Origin: Isoetes taiwanensis
Taxonomy: Eukaryota; Streptophyta; Lycopodiopsida; Isoetales; Isoetaceae
Assembly: GCA_021234155.1 (NCBI GenBank)
Contig: JAJEKV010000040.1
Span: forward strand, 13,408,719 to 13,472,718
Length of the DNA: 64,000 nt
Direction: 5' to 3'
Below the pieces are notes generated by a model, which saw only the letters and a list, made by a program, of their open reading frames with translations, was not told where the DNA came from and did no database searches. A program made the translations under genes and the position numbers. The stretch's first letter is position 1, and each line of letters starts with the position of its first letter. Shown one piece after another: positions 33,509 to 46,083 of the stretch.

Positions 33509-33884
33509 AGTCAGATCATACAGCATCCATTGGCTTGTGGCTAAAGGTATTTTGGCTTGTCTAACGGGTATACTGAATGAAATAATTTAGCAGGCTTGAA
33601 CAGTCTTCTCTGCAAGATCTTTATATCAAAAAATAATCTTCCATTGTGGCTGTATGTACCGCATGAATCCACCGGCTAAATTTCACAAGATCCTAGTCAG
33701 ATCGTACAGCATCCATTGGCTTGTAGCTAAAAGTATTTTGGCTGTCTAACAGGTACACGCAATGATAAAATTTAGCAGAATTGAGCAGTCTTCTCTTCTG
33801 TGCAAGATCTTTATAGCAAAAATAATCTTCCATTGCGGCTGCATATTGTGCATGAGTCCATAGGCTAAATTTCACAAGATTCTT
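33509..33884. repeat. Head-to-tail duplication, about 188 bp units
   Basis: Unit 1 (33509-33694) and unit 2 (33695-33884) both start AGTCAGATC-x-TACAGCATCC and end TAAATTTCACAAGAT, and are directly adjacent. A minus-strand frame (33693-33935) in unit 2 has no homologue I know. Confidence 0.85.
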
Positions 33885-35191
33885 AATATAAGGCTTGGAT
33901 ACGAACAGTAGATAAACAACATCCTTTTTGGCCATGGCTCATAACGAAGGGATTGTTGAAGACAAGTTTGTTCACTAGTCTCGTAATTGAAATCTTAATG
34001 GCACTAGAAAGGAGCAGGTTATATGGCAAGTTTTGAGTGCTTATATATCCTTAGATGATTGTATTGTAGCACACATTAATTGTGAATATCAACCTACATA
34101 TCATGCTTTTGTTTAAAATACTTACTTATTAAAGTTGAGATCATAATGAACTTAGAGAAGTGGCCATTTCACTGGAATACACTAGAGCATGTTTCCAAGC
34201 ATCTGTAATGTAACGAAACGGAACAAACATAAGAGTGATATAGTACAACTTTTAGAATACCCGTGCAGAATTAGTGTTATAAAATAGTCAGTGGCCTGTG
34301 GCCTGTAAGTAGCCAGCTCTATGCCTTGCCTCTGCTATGGAATTTTAAGGTTTTTAAAAAATGACGTCTCGTCTTATTGCTAGGGCAAACATCACTACAA
34401 AGAACAAGATCTGTAAGCTTTAGGGATGGCAAATTTTGAACTTGTACTCTCATTTGTGTAATCAACAATGCACGTCTTTTCTTCAGCACAACAGCTATCC
34501 TATATTTGACTTTTGGATGTGGCCATTTGCCGACCAGATTAAATAGCACGTAAATATGTTGCCATAATGGATACGCTTTAACTGTGCAAGCACGCCAAAA
34601 ACAATCAAACCATGATATATCCCTTGCAATTTGAAGGCGAGCCAAATACAATCAAACCATGATGTATCCCAGAAATGAAAAGTTTGATCCAAGTATAAAC
34701 GTAAAAGGAACAGGTAAAAGGAAGAAAAGGCACTTATAAGTCATTGCATCCAATTCATCACTTCCTAATGCACATTAGAAGCACAAGAACTATGCCCACA
34801 CATCAACAGAGAAAATATTCAAGCTCATGAATCACTGCCCAAGGAGTTGCACCGACCAAAACCGCCCCATTCAGAGAACTTACAATATGGTCAAAGAAGG
34901 GTGGTTTACTAGATTTGCCAAACGGTATCATAACAAAATGGGAAAAACTGAGGTAGCACAAGAAGTAAGCTTTGTGCAAAACGATGGTCTACTAGATTTG
35001 CTGAACGGTATCTTTGCTGAATGGTATCAGACTGAAATGGGAAAACTTGAGGTTTAAAGGGACACCATAAACATGCAATAAATACAAAGAAGGCCATCCT
35101 CGGTTGTAGGGCTTGAAGTGAAAACCAAGAGTAAACAAGAGTTAAAAAGGAGGAGAAGGATTGGTTTTTCTGGCATAAACTATCTTGTCAA
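33885..35191. other. No gene recognised
   Basis: Contains a small duplication at 34590-34680 (CAATCAAACCATGAT twice) and another at 34900-35060. No coding evidence. Confidence 0.4.
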
Positions 35192-35620
35192 ATGCTAGAT
35201 GAAGGAGCAAAGCCAGACAAAATCACCTTCACAATTGCTCTGGAAGCATGCAGCATCATAGTTAAAAGCATCATACGGGATGAGCATAACATATCATTTT
35301 TAGAAATGTCGAAGTATGCAGTGTATCCAGAAAAGAACACAGAGCAATATAGAAAAGAAGAGAAGGTGGACAAGTGATACAAAGTAGCCATAGGTAGTCT
35401 CCATTCAAGGCATATCACTTTTGAGAACATGCAATGGTAAGGCATTAATCCAGACAGAATTACATTTCCAAAGCATGTGGCAGCCTTAACACAGGGTCGA
35501 CTTGTCCATCTAGACAGTGTTGCACAGCATTCTCATTCTTGTTAGGTTGTATAACAAATGTGGGAGTTTGGATAGAGCATAAGAGTTAAGGTAGAACTAA
35601 AGAGTTTGTTGTGGAAAAAA
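35192..35620 (+). pseudogene. PPR gene fragment
   Basis: MLDEGAKPDKITFTIALEAC is a clear PPR start (M-x-x-x-G-x-x-PD-x-ITF). Further on the plus strand are PDRITF-like and LYNKCGSLDRA-like pieces in other frames (35440-35600), typical of an L/S-type repeat. Broken and short. Confidence 0.7.
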
Positions 35621-36276
35621 AAGAATTGGACTGATCAAAACAACATCTAGATTTAAAAAGGGCGAGCGATGAATTCTAAATTGGCTGTGGGAAGAAAAGA
35701 CGGCTGAAGATTTATAATGCATGATTGTTTTTGGATCTATTTTGCATACCAGATTGCTATACTAATCGTTAACATCACCATGCAGCAAACTAGAAGCTGA
35801 TTTGGAGGAAAACCATGTTGGTTTTTCTAAGTATTCAACAAAATAATTAGGTTAAGAGTACCCTGTCCCATCAGAAGGAGGATGATTCAGGTAAACCTCC
35901 TCTCTATATAGCCGAAGATTTAAGAGAGACAAAGATGCATCCCACATTTAAGGACCCCTAAGAAATTATGCATTTGTATCAGAAGCACTAAGGATAAGTT
36001 CCTGAAGGAATTTTTCCTTTGTCACCGTAGAATCGTTAATCTCAATTTAAGAGTCAAAAAAACCAAACTCATTCACCTGGAAAACGAAGCAGCTAATCCA
36101 ATTCTCAAGGCATGCTCGTTAAACCAGACAGGGTATGAAAGAGCTTCGACAGTTTTCCGATGGTCTTCATAGGGCCCAAAATCATCTTTTATGACACGTA
36201 GCTAGCCTCCGAAGGTAGATCTTCTACACCTGCACATTTTGAAGAATAGAAGAATGGATATGAAATCTTCAGGTCT
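35621..36276. other. No gene recognised
   Basis: AT-rich sequence without coding signal. Confidence 0.4.
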
Positions 36277-36468
36277 TCAGACAGACAATACTGAAACTTC
36301 AGCATAGAATTCTTTCATACTCTGCCCTATTGACTCAAGTTTCTTTACTGCAACAAATTGACCATTTGGTAATTTCCATTTCTGCACAGGTCCAAATCCC
36401 CCTCTGCCAAGCAAATCAGAGAATCCTATGGTTATCTCTTCAAGTTCTATTTTTTCCAACTTGGCTCA
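36277..36468 (-). pseudogene. Receptor-like kinase N-lobe fragment
   Basis: LLGRGGFGPVQKWKLPNGQF is the glycine-rich nucleotide loop, VAVKKLE holds the catalytic lysine, and KEFYAEVSVLS is the alpha-C region with its Glu. The canonical VYKG after the loop is VQKW here. The rest of the kinase is missing, and an in-frame stop lies just upstream. It resembles G-type lectin or similar plant RLKs (LE-x-IGQ-x-x-KEF-AEVS). Confidence 0.8.
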
Positions 36469-37378
36469 CAAGGAACAGGCCGTGTGTGGCATCTTCTGAA
36501 GCAGATGCATTGCTAGTAAATGAAGTGGGGCGCCCTTTCAATCCATTGTCCAGATTTAAGATTGATCCACTGTTGTAGATTGTCTGATTTAACCAATATT
36601 GTAGAAACTGCTGTGAGGATGCGCAAAAGGGGAGGAAAATAGTGAATGGAAAATGTCTTTTGTCAAAAATGCTCTCGTCTCAGACAATTTTCATTGTCTG
36701 GTTTATAGGATATGAAATCTTCAGGCTTCCTTCAAAGAACAATTTTCGACCAGGCTACTTTTCCTAACTACACAGGCTTCTTCAAAGAACTTACCTCATG
36801 AAACGCAGTTGTAGATGCCGTTTGAATTGAATCGAAGGCTTTTGTCTGAGAATCGTCTGCATATCTATCTATTCTTCTATTCGAAAAAGCACCACGAAAG
36901 GCATCGATGATCGATCAGTGATGACGCTGAAGTTTGGCGCCGAATCCAATTCAACAGGCCGCTATCAGCGAACCGTCCGCCAAGATTCTATTCTGAATCT
37001 GATGTTTGTTTATTTTTATTTTATTTTAAAAAAAATTGGCCTTATTCTTTGCACTTTTTCGTTTTTAAGAAGAAGAAGAAGAAGAAGAGATTTTAATGTT
37101 CGTTTTTAAGAACATGTGTTTAAAATTTGGCTTGAATGTGTTACAAACAAATAAGCTTACGTGTCAACAAATTAAATAAGAATTTGTATAGTATATTCAA
37201 AAAGAATCTTGCCTATCACAATTATATAGTTTAGATAATATTTATTAGAGGTAGGTTGATTAGTATAAGTATAATAGCCATTAAAAACTATATATATACT
37301 AGCTACCCTTATAAAAAAAATCCTATAACTTTTTTTTTACCAGAACTAGCAGAATTGCAAGGTTGGGGAGGAGGCTAG
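36469..37378. other. No gene recognised
   Basis: Contains the probable linker remnant upstream of the kinase lobe (to about 36600), a second copy of GATATGAAATCTTCAGG, and a GAA triplet run at 37069-37088. Confidence 0.4.
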
Positions 37379-37532
37379 GCAGTCGGGTTCGCGTTGCTTT
37401 TTTTCCGTGGTAGTTCGAGGATCGGCGGCGACCTTCTTAGGGTTTTTTTGTGTTCTTTTCCCGGATGCCTGCAAAGGCTTGGTTGCCTTTGTGTAATGTT
37501 ACAGAGATTTAAGAATTGCGCGTAATGCACGT
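37379..37532 (+). repeat. Direct repeat, copy 1
   Basis: 154 bp, relatively GC-rich, from GCAGTCGGGTTCGCGTTG to GCGCGTAATGCACGT. It is repeated at 38067-38205 with small indels. The pair encloses 534 bp that itself contains an 85-bp imperfect duplication. Confidence 0.9.
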
Positions 37533-38066
37533 TGATTGTAGCCATTGATATCTCATACGTTCAATTCCAATTCTTGCATTATCTTGCATTTAAATTGTTT
37601 AGCGTGAGAATTGTTTGAGATGAGAATCATCTCTGGAAATGATATAGATGTTGCAGGTTAAGCACTGGAGCCGTTTCAAAAGTCTTAACTTCTGATAGAT
37701 TGCTTTTGCAAGCAGCAAATGATATTCGTACACAGAAGCTTGGTTTTTATGTTTGATTTCACTTTCTTTTTCTTTTTCTATATGTGCAGTAGATTTTATA
37801 ACACTTGTAACCAATCCTGGACTGAAGATATTGGTTGTGCAAAGACCATGCAATGTTGAATTTGAAGATTTGCAACATTGACGTTGTATCAATACATCAC
37901 CACCTGCACGAAAGAGCATGCACTATCCCGATATTAGCAAATGAGCTATCCATTATTTTTCCAAATCATCTTTTACGGCAATTTGGTATCCTGAAAATTC
38001 CCGAAAAAACATTCACTAATTCCAATATTAGAAAATGGGCCATTCAGTATTTCCTAATCATTTTTT

Positions 38067-38205
38067 GCAGTCGGGTTCGCGTTGGTTTTTTCTGTGGTAG
38101 TTCGAGGATCGGCGGCGACCTTCTTTTGGGTTTTTTTTTGCCTGCAAAGGCTTGATTGCCTTTGTATAGTGTTACGGAGATTTAAGAATTGCGCGTAATG
38201 CACGT
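38067..38205 (+). repeat. Direct repeat, copy 2
   Basis: 139 bp copy of 37379-37532, lacking about 15 bases in the middle. No TG/CA ends, primer site or target duplication was found, so assignment as a miniature LTR element is not supported. Confidence 0.9.
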
Positions 38206-39830
38206 CCCCACTACTCAATCATGTCTAAATAAGTGAAAAAAATTTGAGATGAAAATTTTTGGCGGCAACTGACCTGAGAGGCTGCGAGGGGCAGAGCAGG
38301 GGAGAGCGAAGTTGACAAGCGATCGACTGATGTTTTTTTATTGAAAGAATGAGTCGATCTGGGGCATAATTTTAGGGTCCCCCTTTTTTTTTTTTGTCAT
38401 AGGCAACTTCATGGCCCAAGGTATTAAATTACAGTGTATGTTTATGCTCAGGTTTTGGTAATTTTCTACTAGCTATATTAAAAAATGTTAAAAGATTTGA
38501 ATCGGATTGATTTGTTGCTTTATTAGCTAAGAACAAGTGACCCCTAGATAAATCCAATATAACTAATAAGATAGCCTCCAAATGGCTCAAATTTTGTTAG
38601 CTCCAAGGAAGAAGGATGTAAGTGTATTTTTGTAAGTGTAGTTTTGCACTCCCAAAACTTAACTATTGTTTATCAAACGCATATATAATTATTTCTCCGA
38701 AGATTAGATTCTTTTGTGCTTTCTTATTCAAATGACACCTATCATATTTTAAGGTTCTTTTTCCTGGGTACAGGGATTTTTGGTTGTGGATCTCGTTCCT
38801 CGTCTTCACCGGAAAACATAGTGAGCTTCTCCGCCGTCATAGCGCAATCCAAGAACATGGCGACCGTAAGAAGACTCGTCTAGCAACTTTTTTTTTTTGT
38901 CACCATAGCTTCTCCGCGATCTACAGATATTCCTCTCTTAGCTCGTTGGTTTCAGTAAGGATTGAGCAGGGTTCTAGCTTAGAAACTTGTGGCAGGGAAG
39001 ATTGGGCCAGAGAAAAGTCGACACAGCAAAGCATGGAGGCACGATTTGCTTTCTCCTGTTGGCAGCTGATCCACCGCCATAGCCAGCCAGGATGTTCCAA
39101 AACCTGGAAATAGAGGTGTCGATTAGGAAAAATAGGGTTAGTCTGTTAGTCATCTGCAATACATGAGGATTGTTTGCAGCCGGTGTGAGTATTGTTGCAT
39201 GCTAGAATTTTTTCTGGTAGCCATTTGCAGGTAGGATGGGAAACTCGGATATGGGATCTTCTCCGAAATTCACAAAGCAGAGGTTTTGGTTGCCATGTTT
39301 TGTGGCTTTGAGTTTCTGGCATTTTGGCATGTCTATCACAGAGGGGTCCTCAAGGTCATTCTGTCTCAATGGGCCAGCTTCTTTACTCATATTCTTGCTC
39401 CTTGGAAGCAAGATGCTCAGTGGAAGCATTTTTCCTTGGATTGGGTGTTGAAACATCTGCTCTTTTGGAACGAAGTCTTAGCACCTCCAAATGCCTTACA
39501 ATTCTCACATCAAACCTGTTTCACGCATACTAAGTAAGACATATGCGTAGAAATGAGCTTTTGTTTTGTAGGAGGTTGCATGGAGCAGTGCAAAATCAAA
39601 GGTTCACTTGTTGTACCACTTATTTCCTGGCCTCAGTAAACAGAGAAGCCTGTCTACATCATGGGGGCTGCCATCTCATAGTTTAATACCTGGATCATTA
39701 GAATTGGGGATGAGTTCGTATTCTATTTTGCAGCAGTATATGTCTATCTATGACCTAGCAAACTCATAATATGGATAGAAAAGTTGTGCAGTGTGAGTGG
39801 ATGTTCTTACCAAAGTACTCGTTGTTACAG
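38206..39830. other. No gene recognised
   Basis: Around 39203-39690 several overlapping plus-strand frames look weakly protein-like but match nothing I know. The N-terminal exons expected for the WD40 gene that follows were looked for and not seen. Confidence 0.35.
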
Positions 39831-40415
39831 TCATACAAAACAGACAGCTGCTTGACAAACACGGATGCACATGTAGTTGCCGGTTCCGAAGATGGGCGCA
39901 TTGTTTACTGGGATTTAGTGGATCCTTCAAAAACAGATTCAGTGGTAGGTTGCTGTTGTAATTTCAACATGTGAGAATGTCATCTGTATTTAGTAGTAAG
40001 AGCATATTTTCACCCGGTTTTTGAAAGAGAATTCAGCTATAGCTAAAATATGTGAGTGGCAGACAGCAGTTGGTGAATTGAATTAAACATAATGCTACAG
40101 GGTACAACGTAGTAAGTGATTGAATCTTATCAGAATAAACTAGGAGACAAAGAAAGAATTACAAAGGAGACATTTAGTGGTGGGGATTTTGAGGTCACAA
40201 TACTGGAAGTAAGATAATCTAACAGTGTGGTGGAGTTTATAGATTTATTTGTCCCATCATTTATGCATTAAAATTTTGTCCTAATTCTTCCTCCTATAGT
40301 ACATTGTTCTTCCTTTATACTAATAATTGTGCTATGTGCAGGTGACAAGTGTAAGTTACCATCCTACAGATGTGTGCATGGTCACGTCCTCTGTACGGTT
40401 CGTCTGTGGAAGTAA
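39831..40415 (+). pseudogene. Last two exons of a WDR83/MORG1-like WD40 protein
   Basis: Exon A (39831-39944, 38 codons) reads YKTDSCLTNTDAHVVAGSED then GRIVYWDLVD, and is bounded by TTACAG and GTAGGT. Exon B starts at 40342 after TGTGCAG with VTSVSYHPTDVCMVTSSV. Both match in order the last WD repeats I recall of plant WDR83 homologues. After SSV about seven bases are missing relative to the expected V-D-G-T-V; in the shifted frame TVRLWK and a TAA (40413-40415) give the usual C-terminus. The earlier repeats are absent, so this is a gene fragment with a frameshift. WDR83 is a scaffold tied to MAPK signalling and splicing. Confidence 0.8.
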
Positions 40416-41055
40416 TGATGGATATCTAAAAGAGGACATACACATGTACATTTTATACCATCTAGATGTCCTCTCTACCTTATCTTGCAGATGTCTCTTT
40501 TTATTAGTTTCGCGAGATTCATCATTCTTCTATGGTAGGTTTGGAGTCATTTCTAATTCTGCTGTTGTTATGCCCAAGATCCTAAATGCAGATCCCCCAT
40601 TCACATATCTTTCTTATCTGCACACCAACCAACCATAGTCTGAATGTTTCTTTTTAGCGCCACTTATAGAGGACTGTCACTACAATGATCTTTTATTCTG
40701 GTGAGACTTTTAAAAAAATAACTGGTTTTACACTGTACTACTGTAATGGCAAGAAGTGCTGCTATGTGGTATAATGGCAACAAGTACATTCAACAAGCAT
40801 CAAAATGCATTTTTTCGGGTCAAAATATTTTCTACTTTCCTCCACAGCTTATGATGGGCTTGTGCACGTTGTCTTAACTGTTGTCCAACTGTTTTCTTGA
40901 CGAGGGATGTTAAAATGATGATAATCATGGTGATTTTGTTTGTTTTCAAGCAGTGTTCCATCAGCTCACACTTTCTCGATGGCATAAATGAGATGACATT
41001 GCATTTTCTAGATTTTCTATGCGACATTCAATCCCGCAAAGCTGTAATATATTAG
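40416..41055. other. No gene recognised
   Basis: AT-rich spacer between two gene fragments. Confidence 0.4.
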
Positions 41056-41316
41056 GTTGCACTTAGTAATCGAAGTTTGGATGCAGTGGAGAGAACTTTA
41101 GTGGGAGCAGGGATGGATGATGAGTTACGTCCATTTGTGAAGTTGGCATGCTCATGTGTTGTAGTAATTCCAAAGGACCACCCATCTATGTATGAAATAT
41201 TCCAGGTTCTTAGGACCCTTTGGGAGAAATATAATTTAACTGATTATGATGAACTCCCTGTAGAGCTTGGTGATGGCGAGTCTGCAAAATCCTCAAGGCA
41301 AAATGGACAATCATGA
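41056..41316 (+). pseudogene. C-terminal exon of an LRR receptor-like kinase (BIR-like)
   Basis: Starts after an AG acceptor (ATTAG) and ends with a TGA at 41314-41316, 86 codons. VERTLVGAGMDDELRPFVKL and CSCVVVIPKDHPSMYEIFQ correspond to kinase subdomain XI and the tail of BIR-type LRR-RLKs, including the YNLTDYDE-like end. The normally invariant Arg of K-x-RPSM is His here (PKDHPSM). Other kinase parts are not nearby on this strand. It is open throughout but isolated, so a fragment is most likely. Confidence 0.75.
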
Positions 41317-42150
41317 AGAAAGTGGCTTTGATAAAATATTGTTTAGTGATATGCATGCACTGATTGTCCAGCAAGATTGTATTGATTGGATTAAAAGGCC
41401 AATCCTGTGCCTTTGTAGTGTCCTTTCTACCTCTTGTGCATATCTTATCTCAGGAGCAAATTTTCTCATGCTCATATTCTGTCTTTCATTTGTTTTCTAT
41501 GGAGGGCAAGGTCCGCTGCACCAATCCATGGCATATCTATGTTGCATATTATACATGTTTGGGTTATGGCTTTTTAAATGGTATTGAACATACTTGGATA
41601 TCTGTTTGCAAATGGTTTTCTGAGAATTGCAGGTGCTGAACAAATGTATTTGTACAAATAAGGTACTTTTCCACTGTTATGGAGCTTCTGATATGTTTCT
41701 ATTGCTGCAAATGCATTAGGTGGGATCTTTTCTTTTTTTTGGAATCTTTCTGACCCTTATGTAATATTTTGGACGTATTCTAAAGTGTAGTATGTGACAA
41801 ATGCATGTTGGAAGATTGGAAGTTTTAAGATTTAACCATAAAATATTCATTGTTTGAGTTTCGCCATTTCAAGCATTTTTATGCGTTGCTTGTGTCCATG
41901 CAATCTACAAAAGCAGAAGGTTCGAAGAGCATTTCCAGCAATAACAGGACCCAAAATATGGATGAAAAGAAAATGGATTGGTCTTCAGTCCAGTGGAAGA
42001 GAGCCCTTGTGCCTCTTCCTTCGTGTGTCTTGCTTGCGTTCTTTGTGTGTCTTGCTTGCTGACACAAGGTTAACCACAAACATAAAAATTGTACATTTTA
42101 AGCTCAACAATATGATGATTAAACTTCATCAAGGCACAAGGCATACCTCA
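41317..42150. other. No gene recognised
   Basis: Possibly 3' flank of the kinase fragment. Ends at the T-run that marks the tail of the next LINE. Confidence 0.4.
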
Positions 42151-42301
42151 GCTTTTTTTTTTTTTTTTTTTTTTTTTTTGAAGGATCAGAAATATATTAA
42201 TTGATGCTCATCAATTACATACGTATGCCAAGTGGTATCATACACCTACACAACATGTTTGTTTGTGTAGGGATAATCACTTAGCTGTGGATTTGGAACT
42301 T

Positions 42302-45300
42302 TTACAGGAACGATAAAAGAGAGTCGTGGACTTGAGAAGCCCACTCCTCTTCTTCAAATGCCATAAGATATTGGCGGATCTTCTGCTTTAAAGATGGCCC
42401 TAGGCTATTGAAATGAATATACTCTTGGGAAAACACTAACTTTCTCCGCCTCTTCCATATTAGCCATAGGAGCCATCCTTTACATAAGTTCAAAGCAACT
42501 TTCTTTTCAGTTGGCCAAGATGATGGATACATACCTAACAAAAGCTCTTTATCTGGTAAAGAGGTCCCGAACACTTCCTTCACTTGTTCCCATATCGGAC
42601 GGAGTTCTGTGCAATGCATGAAACAATGTTCAATCGTCTCTGCTTCCAGGCCGCACATTGGGCAACTCGGTGAGACATCAGAGTTGAACTTATTTACTAA
42701 TATGTTGACCCTGATTGCTCTATGCAAGATTTGCCATAATAGTGTGGATACCTTTGGTGGCAAGTGGCTCTTCCAGACCCATTTCCATATTTGATTGATT
42801 TGGTCATCTTCTGCTGTTACCTCCCATTGGGGATGAAGATTCATCGCTTCGTTCACATGCAGAATCTTGTATGCCTTTGACACAAAATGTTTTTTATCAA
42901 GGTTTTCACGAGGTAGGTAAAAAGCCCCTACCTGTGGAGAAGCATAGGTTGGAATATTGGCCAATACCATTTCCCAAACTCGTTTGTCCGTGATTTCACC
43001 TTAAACTCGCTTTGAAATGACTCCCAAGAGCGCCAAGACACCACCTTGGTACCAATCTCCAACGCAAGAGATACCCGCCACAATCCATCTGTTTTGTGTT
43101 CTTTTTATTCACCACTTAGAAAAAAGTGGCACGCAGACCTCTGTCGGGTTTCTACTTGACCCACCACCACACGGGCATAGATCTTGAGGAACAATTTTTG
43201 ATGTCCAAGCGCCATAGAACTTTAACTGTCTCCCAAGCTTTAAGTAATCCTTTAAGAAAGCGGGGAAGCTCCCATGATATGGCCTCAATTTATAAAACAG
43301 GCCCCATGGTAAATTTGCTTTATGGGATGGCTTTCCACACGGTATCTGATGAGTTAGTGATTGTTTGAGGAGTTCAAGGCGGGAGGCGTCGAATCTTGTT
43401 GAAGGATTTCCCACATGAATTTGCACACTAAGATCTTGCTATGTAACTTAAAGTCCAAAGATTCCTAGTCCTCCATGTGATTTAGATCTCAAGCATTTCC
43501 TCCAAGCCACTTTGATATTTGCCCCTTCCTCGTTTCCACCCCAAACAAAATTCCGCGACTATTTTTTATAGCTCGTTAGCTTTGATTCAGAGCCAACAAC
43601 ACCGATGCAAAGATAAATATGGGTGCTGCTTAGCACTGATTTGGCTACGACGATTCTTCCCGCCATAGAGAGCTTACCAACTTTCCACCATCTCAAATGT
43701 TTGTCTAAACTGAGCAGGATCTCATCCCAAATATTTGAGGATGAGATGCACACCCCAATTGGAACACCCAGTGGTCCAAGGGAAAGTGGCAACATGCGCC
43801 GGGAGAGGCTCATCTAGTGACCAAATGGCAGCACACTTGTTCCAGTTAAGAAAACAACCTGATGCTATAGAGAAGGAATCCAGCAGCTGTTTCGCATTCA
43901 GGAGATTTATTTCTAGGGCTTCCAAGAACAAGAAAGTATCATCGGCATATTGGTTACAAATTTGTTGCGATCCATCTGCCATCTGCAGTCCTGTTATAAC
44001 CCTATCTTCCACTGCTGCCAACAATACCTGAGATAGCCCTTCTGCGACAATATCAAAAGGAAAAGGCGCCAAGGGGCAACCTTGCCGAATGCCCCTGCTC
44101 ACTTCAAAGATAGGGGAAGTCTCCCCGAAAAGCAACACAGAAGCACGCGATGATCTCAGCAATTTTGTCACAATGTTAGTAAATTCCTGTCCACAGCCGA
44201 AAGCAAGCAACATCTTTTCCAAAAAGGACCAGCTCACACTGTCATATGCCTTTTTAAAGTCAAGCTTTAGATAGAGTACCTTCTGGTGTGTCTTTCTTGC
44301 CCAATGTATGCCTTCAAAGGCTGCTGCAATATTACTGAGAATACTTCTTCCTGGAATGAATCCTGACTGGACTTTGGATATATGTTCCATCAAAATAAGC
44401 TTTATTTTTTCCGCATATCCTTTTGCTATAATTTTATAGAAGGTTGACAGCAAGGTAATAGGCCTCTAGTCCCCTATGACTTTCGGATCCTTCACCTTCG
44501 GGATTAGGGTAATACACCCGGTGTTTAGTTTGCTATCCAACTTATCTGCTTGTAGAAAGTCCTGATAAGCACTGTATACAAACTGTTCTACCCATTCCCA
44601 ATATTCCTGAAAAAATTCTGCTGGAATGCCGTCAATACCCGGACATTTGTTTTTAGCCAAAGAATAAACAGCCTCACGCATATCCTCGATGGAGAGCGGC
44701 TGTCCGAGTTGTTCCCTTTGCGATGCAGATACTTTAGATACCACCTTTGAGAGAATTAACTCCTCAAAGCAACTTTGAAAATTTATATTCTTTTTTTTTT
44801 AAAGAAATCTTCAAAATATTTGAAAACAACCTCTCACACCTGCTGAGGATTCCGAATGATGGATCCGTCCTCCCCCTGTATTAAAGACAACGTGGCTGAT
44901 TGTTTCCTTTGCCTTGCAGCCCTAAAAAAGAAACCTGTACATTTGTCACCTTCCTTAATCCATGTCAATCCTGCTTTAATTTTGACTTGTTGAATTTTGA
45001 CCAATTCTAGTCTCTTAATTTCCAGCAAAACTGCTTTTTCCCTTTCACCTGAATTAGTGACATTTCTTCTAAGTTCTGTCAATTCTGCATATAGTGATTC
45101 CAACAAAGCATTTTCTTCAGCCACCTTGTCACGACCCCAATCTTTAGCGAATTTTTTAATTGCTGCTAAAGACGCAATCATGGCTTCCATTCCTCGCTTA
45201 TTTTTGCTAGCTGCAATCCAAATATGCTTACACTGAGTTTTGAAGCCTTCATCTTTGAGAAACCTGGGGTTCAACTTGAAAACTGTTTTAAGCGGTTTAA

Positions 45301-46083
45301 AGGTACTAGCTCTAGAGGAGCATATTAACTGCGGATTATGATCTGAAATGGAGTTCTCTAAGAGGTTATGCCGATACAATGACATGTTCCTTTCTTGCAT
45401 GGCCTGAGAGCTTATATAACATCTATCATGTCGCGCATATATGCCCTGCCATCTCCAATCCAGCCATTACACCACGTAAATCCTGGATCACCTTGTATTT
45501 CAATGAATCCCAACTCATTGAGCATACTCATCCATTGCTCCCTTTCGAATCCATGTACAACATCAGTCCCACTCCCGTATCTATCACTGCTATTTTCCAC
45601 CATGTTAAAGTCCCCGACCAAAATCCATAATACGTCACGATCAAAGTTTTTCAGCTTATTCTTTACACTGGCCCATAGGGATGACCTCTGTCTAGCTTGA
45701 TTATGTGCATAAATATTTATCACACCCCACTTTTTACCATGAGCATACCATGTTACTATTGCGCACCTCCCAAAGTGATCAGTATATGTCGACAAAACAT
45801 TCAGTTGTTTCTTCCAAGCAATAAAGGTTCCTGCGCTAGAGGTGCCACTAGAAGATATGATGCCCACATACTCTTTCCCTAATATATTAAGCAAAATCCC
45901 TATTTCTTCCTTTTTACATTTATGTTCCTGTAGACAAACAATATCTGGACAAATTTTTTTCAATGCTAGAGAAAGTCTACTGCCTTTGGCCTCAGAGGAT
46001 TTTATCCCCCTGATATTCCAGCTCAGAACTTTTTGCTCCATTAGAGCACACATTAGATTGTTTGGGCGGGTGTCACTGCACAA
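42302..46083 (-). pseudogene. LINE ORF2: endonuclease, reverse transcriptase, zf-RVT (broken)
   Basis: Endonuclease at 46038-45412: KVLSWNIRGIKS, CLQEHKCKK, WILVGDFNMV. A frameshift occurs near 45415, after which RCYISSQAMQERN continues. Reverse transcriptase at 44744-43722: KNKCPGIDGIPAEFF, KAYDSVSWSFL (first Asp), RQGCPLAP, YADDTFLF (catalytic Asp pair). A TAG near 44466 replaces Trp in D-W-RPI; a TGA at 44836-44834 and slips in an A-run near 44790 also break the frame. The zf-RVT tail lies at 42970-42302 (LPPKVSTLLWQILHRAIRVN; CPMCGLEAETIEHCFMHC). About five to six disruptions in all. Confidence 0.88.

Noticed and set aside
37379-38205. Miniature LTR (TRIM) element
   Set aside because: Repeats lack TG/CA ends, primer site, polypurine tract and target duplication.
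39202-39540. Several overlapping frames resembling protein
   Set aside because: Three plus frames and one minus frame are all open for 70-85 codons; no family motif could be recognised, so no gene is called.
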